This document shows, in pieces, positions 1-6,317 of a stretch of DNA of 7,252 nt. The stretch's first letter is position 1. Every line of letters begins with the position of its first letter. The DNA comes from an uncultured Muribaculaceae bacterium (GTDB lineage: Bacteria > Bacteroidota > Bacteroidia > Bacteroidales > Muribaculaceae). The stretch is from the NCBI GenBank assembly GCA_910584735.1, contig CAJUBM010000130.1, positions 1 through 7,252 on the forward strand, read 5' to 3'. The notes beneath the pieces are model-generated. The model saw only the letters and a program-made list of their open reading frames with translations, searched no databases and was not told the origin of the DNA. A program made the position numbers and the translations under genes.

Positions 1-14
1 AAATATTAATATTT
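1..14. repeat. AT-rich perfect palindrome
   Basis: The first 14 bases, AAATATTAATATTT, equal their own reverse complement. This could be an operator-like site, the inner part of a mobile element whose end lies at 33-51, or chance in AT-only sequence. It lies about 48 bases upstream of the transporter start. The palindrome is directly visible, but its function is unknown. Confidence 0.3.
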
Positions 15-32
15 TAATAACAGTGGTAAGAT

Positions 33-51
33 TTTTATCGCACCACTACTA
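33..51 (-). repeat. Left copy of a 19-base element inverted at the window ends
   Basis: Read on the minus strand, this stretch is TAGTAGTGGTGCGATAAAA. It matches 17 of 19 bases of TACTACTGGTGCGATAAAA at 7202-7220 on the plus strand, including 13 consecutive bases (TGGTGCGATAAAA). The plus strand here can also fold locally, since AGTGGT at 22-27 pairs with ACCACT at 42-47 around a 14-base loop. The near-identical, inverted arrangement at both edges would fit the left and right terminal inverted repeats of insertion sequences flanking the window. No transposase is visible, so that reading is inference. A small dispersed intergenic repeat is the main alternative. Confidence 0.5.
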
Positions 52-61
52 ATCCCCCTTT

Positions 62-1036
62 ATGGAACATATTCTTCTATATGCTATCGTCCCGATTATC
101 GTGGTGATGCTCGCCGGTTATATTTCCGGTAAAAAAGGGATTTTTAACGCCGACAACGGAAAAGCGTTCAACAAAGTTGTGCTTGATTACGCATTGCCAG
201 CCGCCCTTTTTGTGTCTATCGTGGATGCAGACCGCCAGATGCTTGTGCAGGATTTGAAACTGTCGATTATCTCTCTGGTTGTAATCATGGCCTGCTTCAT
301 GATTGTGTATTTCATCTACGCCAAGTGTTTCAAGGGACTTAGTGGTGCCGAAGGCGCCATTATGGCCTTGGTAAACGGTTCGCCTACAATTGGTTTCCTT
401 GGTTTTGCCGTTTTGGAACCTATATTTGGCACCACGCCGTATGTGGCTCTTGTTGTGGCTATTGTAGGAATCGTTGTAAATGCCGTAGGTATTCCCGTGG
501 GCTTGTCGCTGCTGAATAATTCGCTGGATAAGACCAAACCGCTGCCTGCCGGCCAAAAGCGTCCCAGCGCATGGTCTTCGGTGCTGCATGCATTGGCGCA
601 GCCTGTGGCATGGGCTCCTATCCTCGCTGTGATATGGGTGGTTGTCGGAATTCCCTGGCCGGCATGGGCTTCCCCCTCGTTCGACCTTATAAAGGGTGCC
701 AACGCCTCTATGGCCGTGTTTGCAGCCGGTATAACCCTCTCGGCATTTAAGATTACCATCAACTGGCAGGCTATCCTTGGTGTTATCCTGAAGATGGTCA
801 TGATGCCCGCCGCCCTCTTGATTGTGGGTCTGATTTTCCACATGGACAAACTGAATCTGGAGATGCTGGTTGTTGCCGGTGCCCTTCCTCCTGCATTCTC
901 AGGCATTATTATCGCCGATGAGTACGACACATACGTGGCTACTTCAACCTCGTCGCTTGCTCTGAGTGTAATATTGTTTATCGGATTCTGCCCGTTGTGG
1001 ATATGGCTCACCGAAATGTGTTACGGACATTTCTGA
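62..1036 (+). CDS. AEC-family (auxin efflux carrier-like) membrane transporter
   Basis: This is an integral inner-membrane transporter of the AEC family, whose bacterial members are thought to move organic anions such as malonate, malate or lactate. The substrate here is unknown. The 324 residues show about ten hydrophobic segments, near 4-21, 40-54, 66-86, 97-120, 126-150, 171-198, 212-230, 235-259, 265-285 and 296-316. A basic central loop (about 151-170, with KTK and QKR) splits the protein into two five-helix halves, as is usual in the family. The conserved broken-helix region is seen as NGSPTIGFLG (about 105-114) in the first half and GALPPAFSGIIIADEY (about 273-288) in the second. Length is normal (about 300-330), so the gene looks intact. 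The ATG at 62 has no Shine-Dalgarno sequence, as is common in Bacteroidota. It lies 10 bases after the left-edge repeat, so a native promoter is not evident. A hairpin at 1075-1126 separates it from the PFOR gene. Family assignment is firm; no transport assay or substrate motif can be read from sequence. Confidence 0.87.
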   Translation: MEHILLYAIVPIIVVMLAGYISGKKGIFNADNGKAFNKVVLDYALPAALFVSIVDADRQMLVQDLKLSIISLVVIMACFMIVYFIYAKCFKGLSGAEGAIMALVNGSPTIGFLGFAVLEPIFGTTPYVALVVAIVGIVVNAVGIPVGLSLLNNSLDKTKPLPAGQKRPSAWSSVLHALAQPVAWAPILAVIWVVVGIPWPAWASPSFDLIKGANASMAVFAAGITLSAFKITINWQAILGVILKMVMMPAALLIVGLIFHMDKLNLEMLVVAGALPPAFSGIIIADEYDTYVATSTSSLALSVILFIGFCPLWIWLTEMCYGHF

Positions 1037-1074
1037 TGATGTCAACGTTATAAATTTTGTTACATAACATATAG

Positions 1075-1126
1075 AGACGGAGTGACCGCCGTTCCTTCGT
1101 GATAAGGTTCATTGGTCGCTCCGTCT
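1075..1126 (+). terminator. Strong stem-loop between transporter and PFOR genes, probable terminator
   Basis: AGACGGAGTGACC (1075-1087) pairs with GGTCGCTCCGTCT (1114-1126), giving 13 bp with a single G-U wobble. The 26-base loop contains a second small stem, CCTT (1094-1097) with AAGG (1104-1107). A short T-rich run follows at 1126-1128. It begins 38 bases after the transporter stop codon, as expected for an intrinsic terminator, although the T tract is short. It also precedes the PFOR start by about 40 bases, so a role as a 5' leader structure is possible. An extended reading of the PFOR frame from a GTG at 1099 would start inside this loop, which argues against that upstream start. Confidence 0.65.
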
Positions 1127-1167
1127 TTATTAATAACCCTCTGGTAACTGTCAATTTTTTTACGCGG

Positions 1168-4100
1168 ATGAAAGAGATAATGGATGGCTGCACGGCTGCT
1201 GCATATGTGGCCTATGCTATGAGCGATGTCGCTACGATATATCCTATTACGCCTATAGCCTCTATGGGGGAGACGGCTCAGAAATGGGGTATGTCGGGTA
1301 TCACTAATTATGACGGACAGACCCTCCGGGTGGAGGAGATGGAGAGTGAACTCGGGGCTGCGGGGGCAACCCATGGCGCCCTGGCAGCCGGCTCGCTTGC
1401 CACGACGTTCACCAACTCGCAGGGACTGTTGCTGATGATTCCAAATATGTATAAGATTGCCGGAAACCAGCTTCCTGCCGTCTTCCATGTCGGCACGCGT
1501 TCCCTGGCTACGCATGCTTTGAGTATTTTCGGAGACCATCAGGATATTATGGCGGCCAGGGCTACGGGTTTTGCCTTCTTAGGCTCATCATCCGTACAGG
1601 AGACTATGGATCTTGCCGTGGTTGCGCACCTTGCCGCTTTGGCCGGGAACCTTCCGGTATGCCACTTTTTTGACGGGTGGCGCACGAGCAACGAGATGCA
1701 GACCATCGATGCCATACCTTATAGTGATATTTTCTCGCTGATAGATTATGATAAGATTAAGGCCTTTCGTAGCCGCGCACTAAATCCGGAACATCCTAAG
1801 CTTGCCGGCTCGTGCCAGAACCCGGACGTATATTTCCAGAACGCCGAGGCCGTGAATTCGCTATACAGGGATTTCCCCGGCGTAGTGGAGCAAGAGATGG
1901 AGCGTCTGGCAAAGGTTACGGGAAGGGAATACCATATATTTGACTATTACGGTGCGGAAGATGCCGAGGCTGTTATTATATCAATGGGTTCGAGTTGCGA
2001 GGTGGTGGCCCGGACGGTTGACTATCTAAACGCCAGGGGGTACAAAGTGGGGCACGTGAAGGTTCGTTTATTCCGTCCATTCTCGGCTGAATATCTGCTT
2101 AAGGTGTTGCCATCCACGGTGAAGGTGATAGGAGTGCTTGACCGCACGAAGGAAGCAGGTGCCGGAGGTGAACCTTTGTTCAAGGATGTGGCGACAGCCG
2201 TGGCATTGAGCGACCGTGCCGGAAAGATACGCGTTACCGGCGGACGTTACGGCCTGTCAAGCAAGGATTTCTCACCCGCGATGGCAAAAGCCGTGTTTGA
2301 CGACCTTCTGACGATAAATCCTAAAACTGAATTTACCGTTGGTATAAATGATGACGTAACGGGGCTGAGTCTTCCTGTCGGCGATGATATAGATTGCACT
2401 CCGCCGGACTTGAAACAGGCTGTGTTCTACGGTATGGGTTCGGACGGAACTGTAGGAGCGGCCAAACAGGCTGCCGATATACTCGGCAATGCCCCGGGGC
2501 TTTACGCGCAGGCTTTCTTTTCATATTCAGCGAAGAAGTCCGGGGGATATACCTTGTCGCAGCTTAGGATAGGGAATAAGCCTATAACGGCGGCCTACGG
2601 GATAAAGGGTGCCGACTATATATGCTGTAACAAGGACACTTATGTGAACCGTTTCCCATTGATTCTCAATTTGAAAGAGGGGGGTGTATTCGTGATTAAC
2701 TGTTCTTGGAAGCCGGAAAATATCGGGACGCATCTTCCTGCCACTTTGAAAAGGCTTATATCGAGGAAGAAAGCCAGGATTTTTTTGGTTGACGCGCAGG
2801 CTATCGCAGCCAAGGTGGGACTCGGGGTACGCATAAACACTATTATGGAGACGGTATTTTTCCGACTTTTGGAAATCATGCCGTTTGAGCAGGCAGTAGC
2901 TGAGCTTAAGAAGCGTATAACCCGGGTATATATCCACGAGGGGGGCGAGGTTGTCGATAAGAATATCAAGGCGGTAGATATGGCTGTTGATGCCGCCGTG
3001 GAGGTTGACGTCCCGGCTGAATGGGCCTCTGCCTCGGAACCCGTCTTAAAGCCCTATGGATGGCAGCTTGGAGATGAACAGTCGCCGTTGGCCGATTTCG
3101 TGCGTAAGATAGCGGGTCCTTGTCTTAAGCTTGAAGGGGACAGCCTGCCTGTTTCATTGTTCCGCGCTGACGGCCATATGCCTATGGGTACTACCGCTTT
3201 TGAGAAGAGAGGTATCGCCCTGAGGGTGCCGCGTTGGATTTCGGAGAAATGTGTTCAGTGTACGGAATGTTCATTCGTATGTCCTCATGCCGCCATACGC
3301 CCATATCTGCTTGATGAAAACGAATTGGAGTCTGCGCCACAGGGAATTTCCACTATACAGTTCAAAGAAGGGGATGTGGAAGGGCTGCATTACCGCATAC
3401 AGAATTTCACGGAGGATTGTACAGGGTGTGGCTCATGTGCTACCATATGCCCCGGAAAGGCATTGGAAATGGTGCCTATAGGGGAGGAAATCTCTGTACA
3501 GGCTCCATTCTTGGATTATTGTGAGACAAAGGTGTCGTTAAAGACTGCGGGTCTTCCGCGATTCACGGTAAACGGCTCGCAGATGCACCGTCCGCTCATG
3601 CAGTTCTCCGGAGCATGTGCCGGATGCGGGGAGACACCGTATGTGAAACTGCTTACCCAGTTGTTCGGCGAGCGTATGTTGGTGGCCAATGCCACTGGCT
3701 GTTCGTCGGTTTGGGGGGCTAACTTCCCGAGTAACGCCTATTGCACTTTGGATGACGGACGCGGCCCGGCATGGGGTAACTCGCTGTTCGAGGATAATGC
3801 CGAGTACGGCTATGGCATGGCTGTGAGTGTGCGTCAACGCCGGGAGGGGCTTAGGGCTGCCGCCGATGAAATTCGCACATATATCACTACCATACGGCAG
3901 GGACGCTCTGAGGGGAATCTGCCGCCGGTTACAGATTCGGCTCTTTCCAATCTCGGAGATGCGCTTGGAGGATGGATAGATGCTTTTGATGACCCGGATG
4001 CATCCTATTCTACGGGACAGGCGCTTGTGGAGGCTTTTAAAGCCGTGCCGCAATTGCCCCCTATGTCTAAATTGGAGGATAAAGCCGATTTCATACGTTC

Positions 4101-4965
4101 TAATGTAGATATGCTGGCAAAAAAATCTGTATGGGCTATCGGCGGTGATGGATGGGCCTACGATATAGGTTTTGCGGGGCTTGACCACGTGTTGGCTTCC
4201 GGCGAGGATATCAACCTCTTGGTGATGGATACTGAATGTTATTCCAATACGGGGGGACAGACTTCGAAAGCCACACCACTGAGCGCCGTGACGAAATATT
4301 CCCCCGCCGGTAAACGTACGTTCAAGAAGAATCTCGGGCAGATGATGATGACCTACGGGAATGTATATGTGGCCTCGATAGCACTGGGTGCGAACTTCCA
4401 ACAGGCTGTGGACGCCCTGCGCGAGGCGGAAGCCTATCCCGGCCCGTCTCTGGTAATCTGTTACTGCCCGTGTATAAACCACGGCATACGTGCCGGGATG
4501 GGGACTTCAATCGTGGAGGAACGCCGTGCAGTGGAATGTGGCTATTGGCCTTTGTTCCGCTACAACCCGCTGCTGATTGACGGGGGCCTTGAACCTTACA
4601 TCGAGGACAGTATAGACGCGAATATAAGGATTGACGCACTCCCCGCAAAAGGTTCGCCATCACAGGCGGAGGATAAGGATGCGGCAACGTCAGGTCTCGG
4701 GCCGTGGGATAAAGTAGCATCTGAGACAGAGCCGCTTACGGTTGATGCCGGTATAACTGCCGACCTTGACCCCTTCCTTGACGGGGAGGACCGATATGCC
4801 GATATTCGCCTGGTGGCACCCGGCGATGCCGATAACCTCAGGACGGATTTAAATAATCGCCTCCATCGTGAATTATGGCTCTTGCAAAACTCCCCCCTTG
4901 CCGCAATGCAGCCGTCTGAAGAGAACACTGGAAAGGACACTGAAAGTACTTCTAAAAAAGACTGA
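1168..4965 (+). CDS. nifJ: Pyruvate:ferredoxin (flavodoxin) oxidoreductase, single-chain
   Basis: This cytoplasmic enzyme oxidatively decarboxylates pyruvate with CoA to acetyl-CoA and CO2, reducing ferredoxin or flavodoxin. It uses thiamine diphosphate (TPP) and three [4Fe-4S] clusters. From the ATG at 1168 it has 1265 residues. The N-terminal pyrimidine-binding domain shows YPITP with T28, E61 in SELGAAG, and R111, matching T31, E64 and R114 of the Desulfovibrio africanus enzyme as I recall it. The ferredoxin-like domain has two CxxCxxCxxxC motifs, C695/698/701/705 and C751/754/757/761. Proximal-cluster ligands are C817, C820, C845 and probably C1102. TPP binding is seen as GDGWAYDIG (from G993) and SNTGGQ with N1027. 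The frame opens further to a GTG at 1099, but that lies in the upstream hairpin and adds residues absent from the family. ATG 1180, preceded by AAAGAG, is an alternative start. Bacteroidales homologues are about 1180 residues. The excess lies mainly in a polar linker (about 1145-1190) and a hydrophilic tail. All cofactor residues are present, so the enzyme is probably active. Other 2-oxoacid specificity cannot be fully excluded. Confidence 0.95.
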   Translation: MKEIMDGCTAAAYVAYAMSDVATIYPITPIASMGETAQKWGMSGITNYDGQTLRVEEMESELGAAGATHGALAAGSLATTFTNSQGLLLMIPNMYKIAGNQLPAVFHVGTRSLATHALSIFGDHQDIMAARATGFAFLGSSSVQETMDLAVVAHLAALAGNLPVCHFFDGWRTSNEMQTIDAIPYSDIFSLIDYDKIKAFRSRALNPEHPKLAGSCQNPDVYFQNAEAVNSLYRDFPGVVEQEMERLAKVTGREYHIFDYYGAEDAEAVIISMGSSCEVVARTVDYLNARGYKVGHVKVRLFRPFSAEYLLKVLPSTVKVIGVLDRTKEAGAGGEPLFKDVATAVALSDRAGKIRVTGGRYGLSSKDFSPAMAKAVFDDLLTINPKTEFTVGINDDVTGLSLPVGDDIDCTPPDLKQAVFYGMGSDGTVGAAKQAADILGNAPGLYAQAFFSYSAKKSGGYTLSQLRIGNKPITAAYGIKGADYICCNKDTYVNRFPLILNLKEGGVFVINCSWKPENIGTHLPATLKRLISRKKARIFLVDAQAIAAKVGLGVRINTIMETVFFRLLEIMPFEQAVAELKKRITRVYIHEGGEVVDKNIKAVDMAVDAAVEVDVPAEWASASEPVLKPYGWQLGDEQSPLADFVRKIAGPCLKLEGDSLPVSLFRADGHMPMGTTAFEKRGIALRVPRWISEKCVQCTECSFVCPHAAIRPYLLDENELESAPQGISTIQFKEGDVEGLHYRIQNFTEDCTGCGSCATICPGKALEMVPIGEEISVQAPFLDYCETKVSLKTAGLPRFTVNGSQMHRPLMQFSGACAGCGETPYVKLLTQLFGERMLVANATGCSSVWGANFPSNAYCTLDDGRGPAWGNSLFEDNAEYGYGMAVSVRQRREGLRAAADEIRTYITTIRQGRSEGNLPPVTDSALSNLGDALGGWIDAFDDPDASYSTGQALVEAFKAVPQLPPMSKLEDKADFIRSNVDMLAKKSVWAIGGDGWAYDIGFAGLDHVLASGEDINLLVMDTECYSNTGGQTSKATPLSAVTKYSPAGKRTFKKNLGQMMMTYGNVYVASIALGANFQQAVDALREAEAYPGPSLVICYCPCINHGIRAGMGTSIVEERRAVECGYWPLFRYNPLLIDGGLEPYIEDSIDANIRIDALPAKGSPSQAEDKDAATSGLGPWDKVASETEPLTVDAGITADLDPFLDGEDRYADIRLVAPGDADNLRTDLNNRLHRELWLLQNSPLAAMQPSEENTGKDTESTSKKD

Positions 4966-4988
4966 GAGTGTGTTTTGTGATTTCAATT

Positions 4989-5020
4989 CGCCACCCCGGC
5001 ACAACAAAGCCGGGGTGGCG
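4989..5020 (+). terminator. Perfect 12-bp GC-rich stem-loop after PFOR
   Basis: CGCCACCCCGGC (4989-5000) pairs perfectly with GCCGGGGTGGCG (5009-5020) around an 8-base loop, ACAACAAA. It lies 23 bases after the PFOR stop codon and is followed by TTCGTTCT, a weak U tract. Position and stability support a transcription terminator for the PFOR message, and so a separate transcript for the DUF4924 gene that starts 40 bases later. The imperfect U tract leaves open partial read-through or a role mainly in mRNA 3'-end protection. Confidence 0.8.
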
Positions 5021-5060
5021 TTCGTTCTAAGATATATAAACGTTTCAAAGGCGCTCTATA

Positions 5061-5618
5061 ATGATTATTGCTTCACAGAAAAGGAAAGAGAATATTGCCG
5101 AATATATATTGTATATGTGGCAGATAGAGGATCTTATCAGGGCAAACGGACTGGATATTGATAAGATAAAGGAAAATGTTATTGACCGTTACCAAGGCTT
5201 GTCGGAGGCACAACGCCGCGATATGACAGAATGGTATGAGGCTCTTATCGACATGATGCGCCGCGAGGGGGTGCAACAGTCGGGACATCTACAGATAAAC
5301 AAAAATATCCTCAACCAGCTTGTGCAGCTTCATCAGGCGTTGCTGGCCGACCCTTCTTTCCCTGAATATACGGCGGAATTTTACCGTACACTTCCATACA
5401 TTGTTGAACTGCGGTCAAAGGCCGGTGAATCTAAAACCGGCGAGATTGAAACCTGTTTTACGGCTCTTTACGGTATGTTGCTGATGCGTCTCCAAAAAAA
5501 GGAGATGTCGCCTGAGACCTCTGCCGCCATAAAGCAGATTTCGCGGTTTATCGCCATCCTTTCGCGTGACTTCCATCTTGATGAGGAAGATAAGCTCTTT
5601 AAAAAGGAGGAGGAATAA
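5061..5618 (+). CDS. DUF4924 family protein, function unknown
   Basis: This is a 185-residue soluble protein that I recognise as DUF4924, a family of unknown function known from Bacteroidota. The N-terminal pattern is typical: KRKENIAEYILYMWQIEDLIRA at about residues 7-28, a charged helix ending in a short aromatic stretch. The rest reads as mostly helical, with a central GHLQINKNILNQLVQLHQALL helix (about 76-96), a TGEIETCFTALYGMLLMRLQKK segment (about 126-147), a C-terminal helix with SRFIAILSRDFHL, and a very acidic and basic tail (DEEDKLFKKEEE). There is no signal peptide, membrane span, metal-binding cysteine set or nucleotide-binding loop. The ATG at 5061 is chosen because the family motif begins a few residues later. 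No clear Shine-Dalgarno sequence precedes it. An overlapping frame at 4868-5161 is a shadow. The gene follows the PFOR terminator and converges with the GNAT gene. The family call is from memory of the N-terminal signature; no role can be assigned. Confidence 0.82.
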   Translation: MIIASQKRKENIAEYILYMWQIEDLIRANGLDIDKIKENVIDRYQGLSEAQRRDMTEWYEALIDMMRREGVQQSGHLQINKNILNQLVQLHQALLADPSFPEYTAEFYRTLPYIVELRSKAGESKTGEIETCFTALYGMLLMRLQKKEMSPETSAAIKQISRFIAILSRDFHLDEEDKLFKKEEE

Positions 5619-5627
5619 TTTACGCCC

Positions 5628-6134
5628 TCAGATTTTTGCCTCTCTCAGAATCCCGTGATATACGCCGTCGGTGCAACGTCCAACCTCCACGAATCCGAGG
5701 CGGCGATACCATTCTTCAAGATGGCTGTTGCCGACCTGCGAATCCAGCCTTAGATAATCGAGACCCTCCTTCTCGGCAAGTTCACGGATGGCATGCATCA
5801 TAGCCAGCCCGGCGCCTTTGGCGTCCGTGTCGGAAACGAGGTTATGCACGTAGAAGGCCGACCCTTTTAATATGCCCTGCATAGAGTCCCACCGGCTGTC
5901 GCAGTCATACAATATGGCACCGGCTACAATTTTCCCATCCCAGCCTTCGGTAAGCACATAAAGTTGCCCGGCCTCGGCTTTGTTTTGGTAATAATCTAAT
6001 GGGTATCTTTCAAGATAGTGGGTATTGTTCCATTGGTCGATACCGACGGCGTTCATCCAGTCTATGCGTTTCTTGATAAGCGCCAGCATACCTTCCGCAT
6101 CCTTTGTTGTCCCTTTCCTAAACAAATATTCCAT
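5628..6134 (-). CDS. GNAT family N-acetyltransferase
   Basis: This 168-residue protein has the GNAT fold, which transfers an acyl group from acyl-CoA to an amine. The substrate is unknown. The N-terminal part (FRKGTTKDAEGMLALIKKRIDWM, residues 5-27) is the usual first strand and helix, followed by GIDQWN (31-36), seen in a subset of small GNATs. Motif A, the acetyl-CoA pyrophosphate-binding region, spans about 95-120, with VHNLVSD leading into DAKGAGLAMMHAI. The Q/RxxGxG/A signature is present as DxxGxG, with D104 where Q or R is usual. Motif B is about 126-150, with LRLDSQVGNSHLEEWYRRLGF, including the typical asparagine and YRRLGF. Length is normal for a one-domain GNAT. A TAnnTTTG promoter element lies just upstream on the minus strand, giving a very short leader. 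The stop codon faces the DUF4924 stop across 9 bases. Family is secure; substrate could be a small molecule, peptide or protein. Confidence 0.88.
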   Translation of the reverse strand: MEYLFRKGTTKDAEGMLALIKKRIDWMNAVGIDQWNNTHYLERYPLDYYQNKAEAGQLYVLTEGWDGKIVAGAILYDCDSRWDSMQGILKGSAFYVHNLVSDTDAKGAGLAMMHAIRELAEKEGLDYLRLDSQVGNSHLEEWYRRLGFVEVGRCTDGVYHGILREAKI

Positions 6135-6154
6135 AAAGTCGTGGGTTTAGATTG

Positions 6155-6162
6155 CAAAGTTA
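6155..6162 (-). promoter_or_regulatory. Bacteroidota-type -7 element for the GNAT gene
   Basis: On the minus strand this reads TAACTTTG, an exact match to the TAnnTTTG element recognised by the Bacteroides primary sigma factor. It ends 20 bases before the GNAT start codon, which predicts a transcript start near 6148 and a leader of about 13 bases. The upstream -33 element is weak: TTCAGT at 6181-6186 on the minus strand is at about the right distance but departs from TTTG. Confidence 0.55.
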
Positions 6163-6285
6163 ATCAAATAAGTCGTTTGGACTGAACGTCAGTTGAATTT
6201 TAAATGATGTTGAATCCATAAGCCTTAATGCAAGAGCTTTGGCGATATTAGGAAATGTGAGTGGAAGGGTTACGGCAAAAATTCG

Positions 6286-6293
6286 TATCTTTG
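6286..6293 (+). promoter_or_regulatory. Bacteroidota-type -7 element for rfbD
   Basis: TATCTTTG is an exact match to the TAnnTTTG element. It lies 24 bases upstream of the rfbD ATG, predicting a transcript start near 6300 and a leader of about 17 bases. No convincing -33 TTTG is seen 19-21 bases upstream; the nearest candidates are TG-rich bases at about 6256-6264. With the element at 6155-6162 this makes the 6135-6317 region a divergent promoter region. Confidence 0.6.
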
Positions 6294-6317
6294 TGCCCGT
6301 AAATTTAAAAGCAGGCA

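Noticed and set aside
77..841. 254-codon minus-strand frame opposite the transporter
   Set aside because: The translation is full of His, Arg, Gly and Asn, typical of the complement of membrane-protein codons. The plus strand encodes a clear AEC transporter.
1051..1059. TAAATTTTG as a possible promoter for PFOR
   Set aside because: It has one T too many for TAnnTTTG, no good -33 element, and lies upstream of a hairpin that probably terminates transcription. It is kept only as a weak candidate.
1099..1167. GTG-initiated N-terminal extension of the PFOR frame
   Set aside because: The GTG lies in the loop of the 1075-1126 hairpin, and the added residues have no match to the family N-terminus. 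ATG 1168 (or 1180) fits the expected distance to the catalytic residues.
3251..3481. 76-codon plus-strand frame over the ferredoxin-like domain
   Set aside because: It is a +1 shadow of the cysteine motifs of PFOR and has no separate ribosome site or family match.
3538..4482. 314-codon open frame on the minus strand inside PFOR
   Set aside because: It is fully antisense to strongly conserved PFOR sequence including the proximal-cluster and TPP motifs. Its translation is rich in Arg, His and Ser and resembles no family.
62..4965. Transporter and PFOR as a functional pyruvate or organic-acid module
   Set aside because: The AEC substrate is unknown and a strong hairpin separates the genes. Adjacency is the only support.
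4868..5161. 97-codon plus-strand frame bridging PFOR and DUF4924
   Set aside because: It crosses the perfect terminator stem at 4989-5020 and overlaps both real genes in another frame. Its composition is unlike a conserved protein.
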